Source of the DNA: Planctobacterium sp047947135
GTDB taxonomy: Bacteria > Pseudomonadota > Gammaproteobacteria > Enterobacterales > Alteromonadaceae
Assembly (NCBI GenBank): GCA_047947135.1
Contig: CP170457.1
Span: 1,488,001 to 1,552,000 of the forward strand
Direction of reading: 5' to 3'
Length of the DNA stretch: 64,000 nt
Position numbers and translations under genes: made by a program. The notes under the pieces were generated by a model that had not been told where the DNA came from, ran no database searches, and was given only the letters and a program-made list of their open reading frames with translations. Numbering within the stretch: the first letter of the stretch is position 1; the number at the start of each line of letters is the position of its first letter. Of this stretch, positions 8,077 to 15,670 are shown piece after piece.

Positions 8077-10056
8077 TCAGTTTTCTGGATAACAATCCAA
8101 AGCTAATACTTGTGCTTTTAGCTGTTGGTAATGCTTGCCTTGCCAGGCCGGAATTTGACTTTCCCTGATATCAAAACCATAGGCCGAAGGGCTGGTCAGG
8201 ATAATAGGCGGACTCTGAATGCGTTTAAAGACACTTTTTCGAATACACTCATAGAACCATTCCAAATCGGCAACAAATGCCTCAGGCTCATTCATACCCC
8301 AGCGTTCCAGTAATGCAGGTCTGATGTCTAACTGGCTGTGTAGTTCACCATTCAGATACCAAATAAGTATATCTTCAGGGCCTGCCTTTTGAAATGAAGT
8401 GGCTTTTTCCAACATGGCGCAATGGTAGCCAAATTTCATGGGGTCAATTTGCGCGTCACGCAATTCTGCGCTTGGTGCAATACCTTCTTCCGGGAAACGA
8501 AACAGGTCATCTGGAAGCAAAGAGTGTGGAATAACCTCTGACTGGAAAATCTGTTGATTCAGATAGCGAGCCATATCAAATACTTCAGCCTTAGTTAAAT
8601 CGCCGATTGGTGCGATAACTCCCCCCACATCACCGTATAATGTGGCGTAGCCCAAGGCAATTTCGACTTTGTTGCCATTATTAGTAAACATCCGCCCATA
8701 TCTACCGGCAATGTTTGACAGAATGGACGTCCCACGGATTTTTGCCTGAATATTTTCATCCGATAATGTACGCATCCAATCTGGTGATGGGTAATGCTCA
8801 TCAAGCTGTGCAAATACCTTTTGATGGGCATCTACCAGTTCTGATATTGGTACCTGTCGATAGTCAATACCTAACGCATCACTGATGTGCTGAGCAACCG
8901 ATTGAGTTTGCTGAGAATTATATTGTGATGGCATATTCACAGCCATGACGTTTTCGGCACCAAAGGCTTTGCATAACAGCGCGACAACGACCGCACTATC
9001 GACGCCTCCGCTCAAACCAACGAGAAATTTAGGCGGCGTTTGCCAACCCAGCAAGTCCTGTACATGTTGTAAACCAGTAATAATGGCCTGATACTTTTCA
9101 GCCATCTTGTCAGGCGTTTCTCGCTGTACTGCGGTAGATGACTTAAACGCCTCAACCTCAAGTAATTCCTCCTTAAATGCTCCTTTGGCAATGTTAACTA
9201 ACTCCCCTTTTGCGTTGTAGTGAGAACTGTCACCATCAAAAGTGATGATGTTCTTGCCATTATTTTGGGCACCGACATTATTGACATAAAAATACGGGAC
9301 AAACGGAATGTTGTTGTCTTGCAATTCCTGTTGTAGGAAATGAATACGCCGATCACGGGCCTGATTTTTTCGGTGCGTCCAGGGAGAAGCTGATACGTTA
9401 ACTATCATATCGCTGCCATTTTCAATTAAGTGGCGAGTGACATTTAGAGAGGAAAAATTTTGTCGATAATCTTTACACCATAAGTCTTCGCATACTTCCA
9501 AGCCAATTTGATATTGATTTGCTGAGGTGTTTATTTCAAAAGGCTGGCAAAGTGTTTTAACGGTAATGCCAAAATCAGCAGCGACATCCTGCAATGAGAA
9601 AAAGTAACGGGGATCATCAAAAAACCGATAACTGGGTAATAGTGTTTTGGGTTGCACACCATCAGGCAAGTATGCCTGTTTCACCCGGCGTTTCGCGAAG
9701 TGCCCTTGGTGCATAATATATGCCGCGTTGTACAAACGCGTGCGCCCATCTTTATTGCAATAGTGGCTGTTTTTTTCTAGTCGTTCGGAAATTGACGCAT
9801 CTTCGTAAACGTTGCCATATACGATACTGATATCCTGACTTAGCGCGCGTATTTCCTCATTTACCAGCATCAGTTCACGACAGAAATGTCGATCCAGGTG
9901 TTTGTCAGAGATCAGATAGCCACCAACACATAATTCTGGAAATACGATGAGATCACAGCCGTCATTTTTGGCTTGTACAACATTTCTTTTGATGGTTTCC
10001 AGATTGCGTTCAATCGCTAAAGGGACAACCTGCATTTGACTTAGGGCTATTTTCAT
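8077..10056 (-). CDS. nadE: Glutamine-dependent NAD+ synthetase
   Basis: A 659-residue two-domain enzyme that amidates nicotinic acid adenine dinucleotide to NAD+ using glutamine. The N-terminal nitrilase-type glutaminase domain (residues 1-290) has the Glu-Lys-Cys triad in FPELCVGGY, FAKRRVKQAYLPDG and GLEVCEDLWCKDYR. The C-terminal synthetase domain (about 330-640) has the ATP pyrophosphatase loop LVGLSGGVDSAVVV and the YGDVGGVIAPIGDLTK segment. This is the long, glutaminase-fused form and not the short ammonia-dependent NadE of E. coli. Confidence 0.96.
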   Translation of the reverse strand: MKIALSQMQVVPLAIERNLETIKRNVVQAKNDGCDLIVFPELCVGGYLISDKHLDRHFCRELMLVNEEIRALSQDISIVYGNVYEDASISERLEKNSHYCNKDGRTRLYNAAYIMHQGHFAKRRVKQAYLPDGVQPKTLLPSYRFFDDPRYFFSLQDVAADFGITVKTLCQPFEINTSANQYQIGLEVCEDLWCKDYRQNFSSLNVTRHLIENGSDMIVNVSASPWTHRKNQARDRRIHFLQQELQDNNIPFVPYFYVNNVGAQNNGKNIITFDGDSSHYNAKGELVNIAKGAFKEELLEVEAFKSSTAVQRETPDKMAEKYQAIITGLQHVQDLLGWQTPPKFLVGLSGGVDSAVVVALLCKAFGAENVMAVNMPSQYNSQQTQSVAQHISDALGIDYRQVPISELVDAHQKVFAQLDEHYPSPDWMRTLSDENIQAKIRGTSILSNIAGRYGRMFTNNGNKVEIALGYATLYGDVGGVIAPIGDLTKAEVFDMARYLNQQIFQSEVIPHSLLPDDLFRFPEEGIAPSAELRDAQIDPMKFGYHCAMLEKATSFQKAGPEDILIWYLNGELHSQLDIRPALLERWGMNEPEAFVADLEWFYECIRKSVFKRIQSPPIILTSPSAYGFDIRESQIPAWQGKHYQQLKAQVLALDCYPEN

Positions 10057-10324
10057 ACTGCTGAATATTACTCTGACCTCAGATTTGAGTTAATGGTAGC
10101 GAGCCAAGCACAGTTGTCTAGCCATTTGTAGCAACGCAAACTTTTTATGGGGTTGGTATTACTTAGGATAAATAAGGTATTGGCATTTTCATGTTGGTGA
10201 ATTTAGCTAAATTGTTGGTTTTTTTCACTAAACCATTGGCTAAATAAAATACAGGTGTCAATAGCCGCAAAAAAATATAAATAAAAAACTCAATAAAAAC
10301 AATTGGTTAAATAAAAAATTAAAC
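10057..10324. other. Intergenic region upstream of the first sigma-54 unit
   Basis: This AT-rich stretch separates the divergent nadE and small-protein genes. It holds no gene. It would be expected to contain binding sites for the enhancer-binding activator of the sigma-54 promoter at 10325, but I cannot identify them. Short A/T tracts are frequent in 10255-10320. Confidence 0.5.
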
Positions 10325-10341
10325 TTGGCACGACACTGGCT
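10325..10341 (+). promoter_or_regulatory. Sigma-54 promoter of the small secreted-protein unit
   Basis: TTGGCACGACACTGGCT fits the sigma-54 consensus TTGGCACG-N4-TTGCW at all but one position; the GG at -24 and GC at -12 are spaced correctly. Transcription would start near 10352, about 50 bp before the ATG at 10405. The same TTGGCACG half occurs before pspA at 11208. Confidence 0.75.
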
Positions 10342-10404
10342 AAAACTTTTGTATAAGTTCATGCGACTTATAAAACAACAAACGTAGGAAAGCAGGAGAA
10401 AGTC

Positions 10405-10680
10405 ATGAAATTTACAAGTCAGGTTATTAAGGCGGTAACACTTACTGGAGCACTATTAGTCGGTTCTGTATCAGCTTACGAAGTAACTCTTAAAGATATG
10501 GTGTCGCATCTGGTGCAACAGGCTGTCACAGACGTGTCGTACGATATTGCCAACGGGGTTTACGCCTCAATCGTTTCTTCCAGCTATCACATTGAGTTGC
10601 AAGAATCTGAGATAAAAACGGAAGTCATCATTTCTCAGGCGACTGAGACAAAAACTGAAAATACTGAGAAAGCGGAGTAA
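10405..10680 (+). CDS. Small exported protein of unknown function, sigma-54 controlled
   Basis: A 91-residue protein I do not recognise. Residues 1-24 form a clear signal peptide ending VSA before Tyr25. The mature part (about 67 residues) is a predicted helical segment (LKDMVSHLVQQAVTDVSYDI) followed by a Glu/Thr/Lys-rich hydrophilic tail. It has no cysteines, so no disulfides. The ribosome-binding site AGGAGAAAG precedes the ATG. A sigma-54 promoter lies 64 bp upstream, and the next tiny gene starts 8 bp after its stop. The position before pspA suggests a role in envelope stress; this is inference. Confidence 0.72.
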   Translation: MKFTSQVIKAVTLTGALLVGSVSAYEVTLKDMVSHLVQQAVTDVSYDIANGVYASIVSSSYHIELQESEIKTEVIISQATETKTENTEKAE

Positions 10681-10688
10681 ATTTCGCC

Positions 10689-10817
10689 ATGTTTATTCAA
10701 TTCAATATTTTGGCCGTCTTGCTTTCCCCGGTTGTCGCCTACTGTGTTGGTGCGGGTGTATTATTGGCATTCGATAGCCACAAAAATGCTCAGATCGAGT
10801 TAGATACAAAACAATAG
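10689..10817 (+). CDS. 42-residue hydrophobic membrane peptide
   Basis: A short reading frame starting ATG at 10689 and ending TAG at 10817. It encodes MFIQFNILAVLLSPVVAYCV followed by GAGVLLAFDSHKN and a polar end (QIELDTKQ): one transmembrane helix with a short hydrophilic C terminus. It begins 8 bp after the exported-protein gene, and GGAG (10673-10676) provides a ribosome-binding site within the end of that gene. A terminator hairpin begins directly after the stop. Together the two genes form a compact sigma-54 transcription unit. No homologue comes to mind. Confidence 0.55.
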   Translation: MFIQFNILAVLLSPVVAYCVGAGVLLAFDSHKNAQIELDTKQ

Positions 10818-10846
10818 AGAAGCAGACTTTCACTGCTTCTTTCTTG
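10818..10846 (+). terminator. Terminator of the small sigma-54 unit
   Basis: AGAAGCAG (10818-10825) pairs perfectly with CTGCTTCT (10833-10840) around a seven-base loop, followed by TTCTTG. It starts at the base after the TAG stop. The following 360 bp (10847-11207) show no gene I can defend. Confidence 0.75.
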
Positions 10847-11207
10847 TTCCCGCTCAATCTTTCTAAGTGCCGAAGTAATCCCTTTATATCTCTTACGCCC
10901 CTGGCAACAATTCTGTATCTGTTTTAATCCTGTAAAGCCATTCCTTCTATAGTCACAAGTGCCGCATCTCAATCCTTGAGCGATCAATCTTAATACTTTA
11001 CTGAATACCCATGATGGTTTTGCTCCAGAACGCAATGCAGCAGTCGGAAATTGCTGTATTCGAATTGAAAGAAATAGGTTCGTCAAATTCACCATTTGAT
11101 TCGTCAATTTTACTAATTTTATGGCGTTGCATAGTAATTAAACTTGTTGGATATTTACCCATAAAAAATAAAACCTTTAAAAACAACAAGTTATGGTTAT
11201 TTAAAGG

Positions 11208-11224
11208 TTGGCACGTGACTTGAA
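11208..11224 (+). promoter_or_regulatory. Sigma-54 promoter of pspA
   Basis: TTGGCACGTGACTTGAA matches the -24 element fully and the -12 element as TTGAA instead of TTGCA. The predicted start near 11236 leaves a leader of about 50 bp before the pspA ATG. Phage-shock operons are classically transcribed by sigma-54 RNA polymerase with PspF; no pspF gene lies in this window. Confidence 0.75.
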
Positions 11225-11284
11225 ATAGTAAGAGCAATTGTGAGTAAAGAACCTTTTGTAGTTATTTCAACCAGGAGCATCAAA

Positions 11285-11944
11285 ATGAGTGTGTTTACTA
11301 GAATAAACGACATTATTCAATCGAACCTAAATGCCATGCTGGACAAAGCGGAAGATCCCGAGAAGTTGCTTTCGCTAATTATTTCGGAAATGGAAGAAAG
11401 TCTTGTTGAGTTGCGTAGCATCGCCGCGAAGCATATCGCTGATCAGAAAACCCATCAGCGCAAGTTAACCAGTCTTGAGCGTCGGGCTGAAGATTGGGAA
11501 ACCAAGGCCACCGTTGCCTTGCAGAAAAACCGGGAAGACCTGGCAAGAGCGGCTTTGATTGAAAAGCAAAAAATCAGCGCCGAAATTGAAGAGTTAGCTC
11601 ATTATCTGGAAGTTGTGTCAGAACAACTGGAAAAAATTCGGGAGGATAGCGGTCGACTGACGAGTAAAGTAGCCGAAGCCAAGGCCAAACGTAAAGCAAT
11701 GTACACCCGTTTTGAACACGCTAAAACTCGCCTGGATATCAAAGCGCAACACGAAAAGTATGACGTAGATGCTGTTATGCAACGCTTTGATGGATTTGAG
11801 TCGAAAATTGATGAATTGGAAGCAAAAGTTGATTCTTACGACTTGGTAGAGGGAAATGCAAGTCTGGAAGCTCAGTTTCAGGAGCTACAAGCTAATGATG
11901 CAATTGACGCAGAGCTGCAAGCCTTGAAGAAAAAAGTTGCATAG
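11285..11944 (+). CDS. pspA: PspA/IM30 (ESCRT-III-like) envelope stress protein
   Basis: A 219-residue almost entirely alpha-helical coiled-coil protein of the PspA/Vipp1 family. The start at 11285 is chosen because CAGGAGC lies just upstream and the product then begins MSVFTRINDIIQSNLNAMLD, as in known PspA proteins. An in-frame upstream start would add 15 unrelated residues. Family features include EDPEKLLSLIISEMEESLVE and a repeated Lys/Glu heptad core up to about residue 190. PspA binds damaged inner membrane and forms oligomeric scaffolds. It is under a sigma-54 promoter and is followed by a PspC-domain gene. Confidence 0.95.
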   Translation: MSVFTRINDIIQSNLNAMLDKAEDPEKLLSLIISEMEESLVELRSIAAKHIADQKTHQRKLTSLERRAEDWETKATVALQKNREDLARAALIEKQKISAEIEELAHYLEVVSEQLEKIREDSGRLTSKVAEAKAKRKAMYTRFEHAKTRLDIKAQHEKYDVDAVMQRFDGFESKIDELEAKVDSYDLVEGNASLEAQFQELQANDAIDAELQALKKKVA

Positions 11945-11983
11945 GGAAGTCATCAGTATCCTGATAAATATGAGAGATTGATT

Positions 11984-12184
11984 ATGAGAGAATATTACGA
12001 TTCGAAAAAGCTGTTTAAAGACAGTCATCACAGCAAGATTTCCGGGGTTTGTGCCGGATTGGCCAAGCACTGGAATATGCAGATTTGGATTATTCGTGTG
12101 CTAGCGGTTGCTGGGTTTTTAATGTTCCCTGTGGCATTTGTTGTCGCTTATTTAGCTGGGGCTTTGCTACTACCTAGTCGCTAA
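11984..12184 (+). CDS. pspC: PspC-domain membrane protein
   Basis: A 66-residue protein made of one PspC domain: a polar start (MREYYDSKKLFKDSHHSKIS), the hallmark GVCAGLAKHWNM, and a long hydrophobic segment (WIIRVLAVAGFLMFPVAFVV). PspC senses membrane stress and interacts with PspA/PspB in enterobacteria. This version lacks the C-terminal leucine-zipper domain of E. coli PspC, and no pspB is present. The ATG at 11984 is preferred over a TTG two codons upstream because GAGAG at 11972-11976 gives suitable spacing. Confidence 0.9.
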   Translation: MREYYDSKKLFKDSHHSKISGVCAGLAKHWNMQIWIIRVLAVAGFLMFPVAFVVAYLAGALLLPSR

Positions 12185-12275
12185 GGTTGTTATGCCAGAT
12201 ATAAGTGAATAGTGCAGGGATGCTGATGCCACATTGCAACCGTTGTTAACAATAACCACATTTCGGAGAACTGCC

Positions 12276-12596
12276 ATGAAAAATCTTGTTATCAGTATTG
12301 TATTAGTGATTGCGATATTCTATTTAGTTGGCAATGTGGCTGATTGGTTTTTCATGTTTCATATACACGATTTGAACTTTGTTGAACCTTTGATTGCTGG
12401 CATCGTTTTATGTGGCGTTGCGGGATTTTTGATCCTGATCGGTTTCCTGATAGCGGTAAGCTTATTTGGGGCGCTGTTATTTGGTTTTGGAGCCGTGTTG
12501 CTAGGTGCATTGTTTGTCGGCGTGAACTTATTTTGGCCAGTATTATTGTTGCTATTATTGGTGTATTTAATCTCCGATAAAAAGCGTGCCGCTTAG
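12276..12596 (+). CDS. Small multi-pass membrane protein of the psp cluster
   Basis: A 106-residue very hydrophobic protein with about three transmembrane segments (residues 2-20, 36-62 and 64-100) and a short basic end (SDKKRAA). It is preceded by CGGAGAA eight bases before the ATG. It lies 91 bp after the PspC-domain gene in the same direction and before a DUF2333 gene, so it may belong to the phage-shock unit. It is longer than E. coli PspG, and I cannot assign a named family with confidence. Confidence 0.78.
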   Translation: MKNLVISIVLVIAIFYLVGNVADWFFMFHIHDLNFVEPLIAGIVLCGVAGFLILIGFLIAVSLFGALLFGFGAVLLGALFVGVNLFWPVLLLLLLVYLISDKKRAA

Positions 12597-12698
12597 CTTT
12601 TCTAAAGTTTCAACATCAGTCGGTTCGATATTCGCTGAATTTCGGGCATACTAGTATGCGAGTGTCGCAAGTCTCGTTAACGATTGTCAGGGGGAAGA

Positions 12699-13670
12699 AT
12701 GGAACGGTTTTTACAGAAAAAATGGATTATTGCTGCAATCTCTGTGGTTTTCCTGCTTATCGCCTTTTTAGTTTTTTATTGGAGCAATGAACCGGATGTT
12801 TTTGATGTTAATGAAAATCCGGTAGGTGAGCCGGTCATTGGCGCTACGTTGACGAAAGCGCTGATTCGAGTCAGTAGCACATTGCTTGATAAACCGGGCG
12901 GCTATTTGTCTAACGATGTATTGCTACCTTCAGTCTTTATGGATGATATGCCCAGTTGGGAGTTAGGTGTGTTAGAAATGGTCCGGGATTTGTCCCTTGC
13001 CATGCGCAAAGATTTGAGTCGTTCGCAATCGCAATCTGTAGAAAATCCCTCTTTAGTATTGGCACAAACCAAATTCAATATAGATCACCGAAGTTGGATT
13101 ATTCCCAGCGCTGAGTCGCAATATCAGGACGGTATTGACGCCTTACGGGAATATCTGAACGATCTCCAAGACCCAACCCAAGGGCAGGCACAGCTCTACA
13201 CACGAGCTGACAATTTGCGTGATTGGTTAAAAGTGGTGGAAAAACGCATGGGTAGCTTGTCGCAAAGATTAAGTGCCAGTGTCGGTCAAGAAAAGATAAA
13301 TACAGATTTGGCAGGCGATGCCTCGGCGCGACAGTCGACGCCGACTTCCAGTCAGCAGTATATTAAAACCAGCTGGTGGAAACTGGATAATAATTTTTAT
13401 GAGGCGAGAGGAGCAAGTTGGGCGTTGTTGCACTTTCTCAAAGCAGTAGAAGTCGATTTTGCTGATGTATTGGAAAAGAAAAACGCGCGCGTCAGTATGC
13501 AACAAATTATTCGTGAGTTGGAAGCTACGCAACAGACTGTGTGGAGTCCGATGATATTAAACGGCAGCGGGTTTGGCGTGTTGGCCAATCATTCGTTAGT
13601 GATGGCAAACTACATATCACGCGCCAATGCAGCGCTGATCGATCTATCAGAACTGTTGTCACAAGGTTAA
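12699..13670 (+). CDS. DUF2333 family membrane-anchored protein
   Basis: A 323-residue protein with one N-terminal transmembrane helix (about residues 8-29) and a large periplasmic part. It has the strings LLDKPGGYLSNDVLLPSVF, SRSQSQSVENPSLVLAQ, RADNLRDWLKVVEKRMGS, LSQRLSASVGQ and ILNGSGFGVLANHSLVMANY, which I recognise as DUF2333, a family found in Pseudomonas and Alteromonadales with no known function. The start is set at 12699 because GGGGGAAG precedes it directly. It follows the psp-type genes and may be transcribed with them. Confidence 0.88.
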   Translation: MERFLQKKWIIAAISVVFLLIAFLVFYWSNEPDVFDVNENPVGEPVIGATLTKALIRVSSTLLDKPGGYLSNDVLLPSVFMDDMPSWELGVLEMVRDLSLAMRKDLSRSQSQSVENPSLVLAQTKFNIDHRSWIIPSAESQYQDGIDALREYLNDLQDPTQGQAQLYTRADNLRDWLKVVEKRMGSLSQRLSASVGQEKINTDLAGDASARQSTPTSSQQYIKTSWWKLDNNFYEARGASWALLHFLKAVEVDFADVLEKKNARVSMQQIIRELEATQQTVWSPMILNGSGFGVLANHSLVMANYISRANAALIDLSELLSQG

Positions 13671-13682
13671 GCACCTCAGGTC

Positions 13683-13705
13683 GCGGGACGTCAGTCCCGC
13701 ATTTT
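13683..13705 (+). terminator. Hairpin after the DUF2333 gene, weak terminator
   Basis: GCGGGAC (13683-13689) pairs with GTCCCGC (13694-13700) around GTCA, followed by ATTTTC. The stem is strong but the T run is short, so termination is plausible but not certain. Confidence 0.55.
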
Positions 13706-13855
13706 CACTGTCACTCTTTGTTCAAAAGCACAAAAATTTTATTGTGCTCGCATTCTTTCATCGCATTTAGTTATTAAAAATCAGGATTTATTCTTTCAAG
13801 TTATGAAGTATCGGCGCTAACCTGTGAGTGTGAAAATTTAGGTAAGCGTTGAATT

Positions 13856-15670
13856 ATGTCTAGTTTAGGAAAACAGGCGGTAGTGCCTGATGCAATATTA
13901 AATGAATCTGATTGGCAGCAGTTAAACTCAGCAGTGCAGGGTTTTAATGCCATGCAGTTGACTTGGGCTAGTGGTTATCTGGCCGGTTTAGCACAAGCAG
14001 GGCAAGCCGCTGTTAAGGCGCCCGTTAGCGAGGCAACTGCGGAGCAGGTGCTAACCGTGCTTTATGGCTCCCAGACTGGCAACGCAAAGGCAATAGCGGC
14101 CCAATTTGCAGAACAGTTTAAGGCGACGGGTTATCAGGTCAAGCTCTCAAATATGGCCGATTTCAAACCTAAACAATTAAAAGACCTCACGCATCTGGCT
14201 ATTGTGGTCAGTACGCATGGTGAAGGTGAAGCACCGGACGATGCTGTGCAATTGCATGAGTTCCTGGCCAGCAAGAAAGCTCCTAAATTACCTGAATTAA
14301 AATACGCAGTACTTGGGTTGGGTGACTCCAGCTACGAATTCTTTTGTCAGACAGCAAAGGATTTCGATGAACGCCTAAGCAAGCTTGGGGCCAAACCGAT
14401 GTTGGATAGAATCGACTGTGATGTTGATTTTGATGCAGAAGTAGAGAGCTGGACATCGAACTTAAATGCTAAACTGAAAGACGAGTTTAAACCAAGTTCT
14501 GTAGTGCCAATGCCCGGAATCAATATCCCCAGTCAAACAAAAACTGCTCAGGCAGTCCAATATAACAAGAAGAACCCGTTTGAAGCAGAGTTAATAGAAA
14601 GCCTGAAGATTACCGGTCGTGACTCAGTTAAAGATATTCGACATATTGAAATTGACCTCGCCGAATCTGGGATAGAATACGCACCAGGTGATTCACTTGG
14701 GGTGTGGTTTGAAAATGATCCTGAGCTGGTTAGAAAGCTGCTTACGTTGACTCAAATCAACCCAGATTCAGAAGTGTCTCTGAAAGAGGACCGACTAAGT
14801 GTATTTGATGCCTTGGTAACCAAGTTGGAATTAACCCAAAGCTACCCCGGTTTCGTGCAAAAGTATGCGGCGCTTGTCGATAATATTGAGCTCAATGCGT
14901 TACTGGCGGATAAAGCCGCACTCAGGGATTATTTGAACGAACGACAAATTATTGATGTGGTGTCTGAATTTCCAGGACAGGTTGACGCACAGGAATTTAT
15001 CGCCTGTCTGCGTCCTCTAATGCCTCGCTTGTATTCTATCGCTAGCAGCCAGAGTGAGGTTGAAGACGAAGTTCACCTGACAGTCGCGCATGTCGACTAT
15101 GACAAGTTTGGTTTCAATCACCAAGGCGGTGCATCCGGATTCCTGTCGACGCGACTGCAGGAAGGTCAGAAAGTCAAAGTTTATGTTGAACACAACCAGA
15201 ACTTTAAGCTCCCGGATAACCCAGAGACCCCCGTGATTATGATTGGTCCTGGAACGGGTATTGCGCCTTTTAGGGCATTTATGCAAGAACGCGAAACCCA
15301 GGATGCCAGTGGCAAGAATTGGCTGTTTTTCGGAAACCCGCATTTTACTCAGGATTTCCTATATCAGGTTGAGTGGCAAAAATATTTAAAAGATGGCGTG
15401 TTGTCGCGCATATCTTTGGCGTTTTCACGCGATCAGCAAGAAAAGGTCTATGTTCAACACCGTATTCTGGAAGAGGGAGCGGATGTTTATCAGTGGTTGC
15501 AAGAAGGGGCTCACCTGTATGTCTGCGGTGACGCCAACCATATGGCAAAAGATGTCAATGATGCCCTTGTACAGGTAGTGATGCAGCATGGTGATAAAGA
15601 TAAGGCTGCTGCAGAGCAGTACCTGAACGATCTACGTCGTAGTAAGCGTTATCAGAAGGATGTGTATTAA
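13856..15670 (+). CDS. cysJ: Sulfite reductase flavoprotein subunit CysJ
   Basis: A 604-residue diflavin reductase, the normal CysJ length. In order: an FMN flavodoxin domain (about residues 65-205, VLTVLYGSQTGNAKAIAAQF, STHGEGEAPDDA), an FAD-binding domain (RLYSIASSQSEVED) and an NADPH-binding ferredoxin-reductase domain (IGPGTGIAPFRAFMQERE, ending DLRRSKRYQKDVY). It passes electrons from NADPH to the CysI hemoprotein. Its TAA overlaps the ATG of cysI (TAATG), indicating translational coupling. It is the first gene of a cysJIH operon. Confidence 0.97.
   Translation: MSSLGKQAVVPDAILNESDWQQLNSAVQGFNAMQLTWASGYLAGLAQAGQAAVKAPVSEATAEQVLTVLYGSQTGNAKAIAAQFAEQFKATGYQVKLSNMADFKPKQLKDLTHLAIVVSTHGEGEAPDDAVQLHEFLASKKAPKLPELKYAVLGLGDSSYEFFCQTAKDFDERLSKLGAKPMLDRIDCDVDFDAEVESWTSNLNAKLKDEFKPSSVVPMPGINIPSQTKTAQAVQYNKKNPFEAELIESLKITGRDSVKDIRHIEIDLAESGIEYAPGDSLGVWFENDPELVRKLLTLTQINPDSEVSLKEDRLSVFDALVTKLELTQSYPGFVQKYAALVDNIELNALLADKAALRDYLNERQIIDVVSEFPGQVDAQEFIACLRPLMPRLYSIASSQSEVEDEVHLTVAHVDYDKFGFNHQGGASGFLSTRLQEGQKVKVYVEHNQNFKLPDNPETPVIMIGPGTGIAPFRAFMQERETQDASGKNWLFFGNPHFTQDFLYQVEWQKYLKDGVLSRISLAFSRDQQEKVYVQHRILEEGADVYQWLQEGAHLYVCGDANHMAKDVNDALVQVVMQHGDKDKAAAEQYLNDLRRSKRYQKDVY

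Noticed and set aside
11011..11223. A 70-residue plus-strand frame before pspA
   Set aside because: It covers the sigma-54 promoter region, has no ribosome-binding site and an improbable composition.
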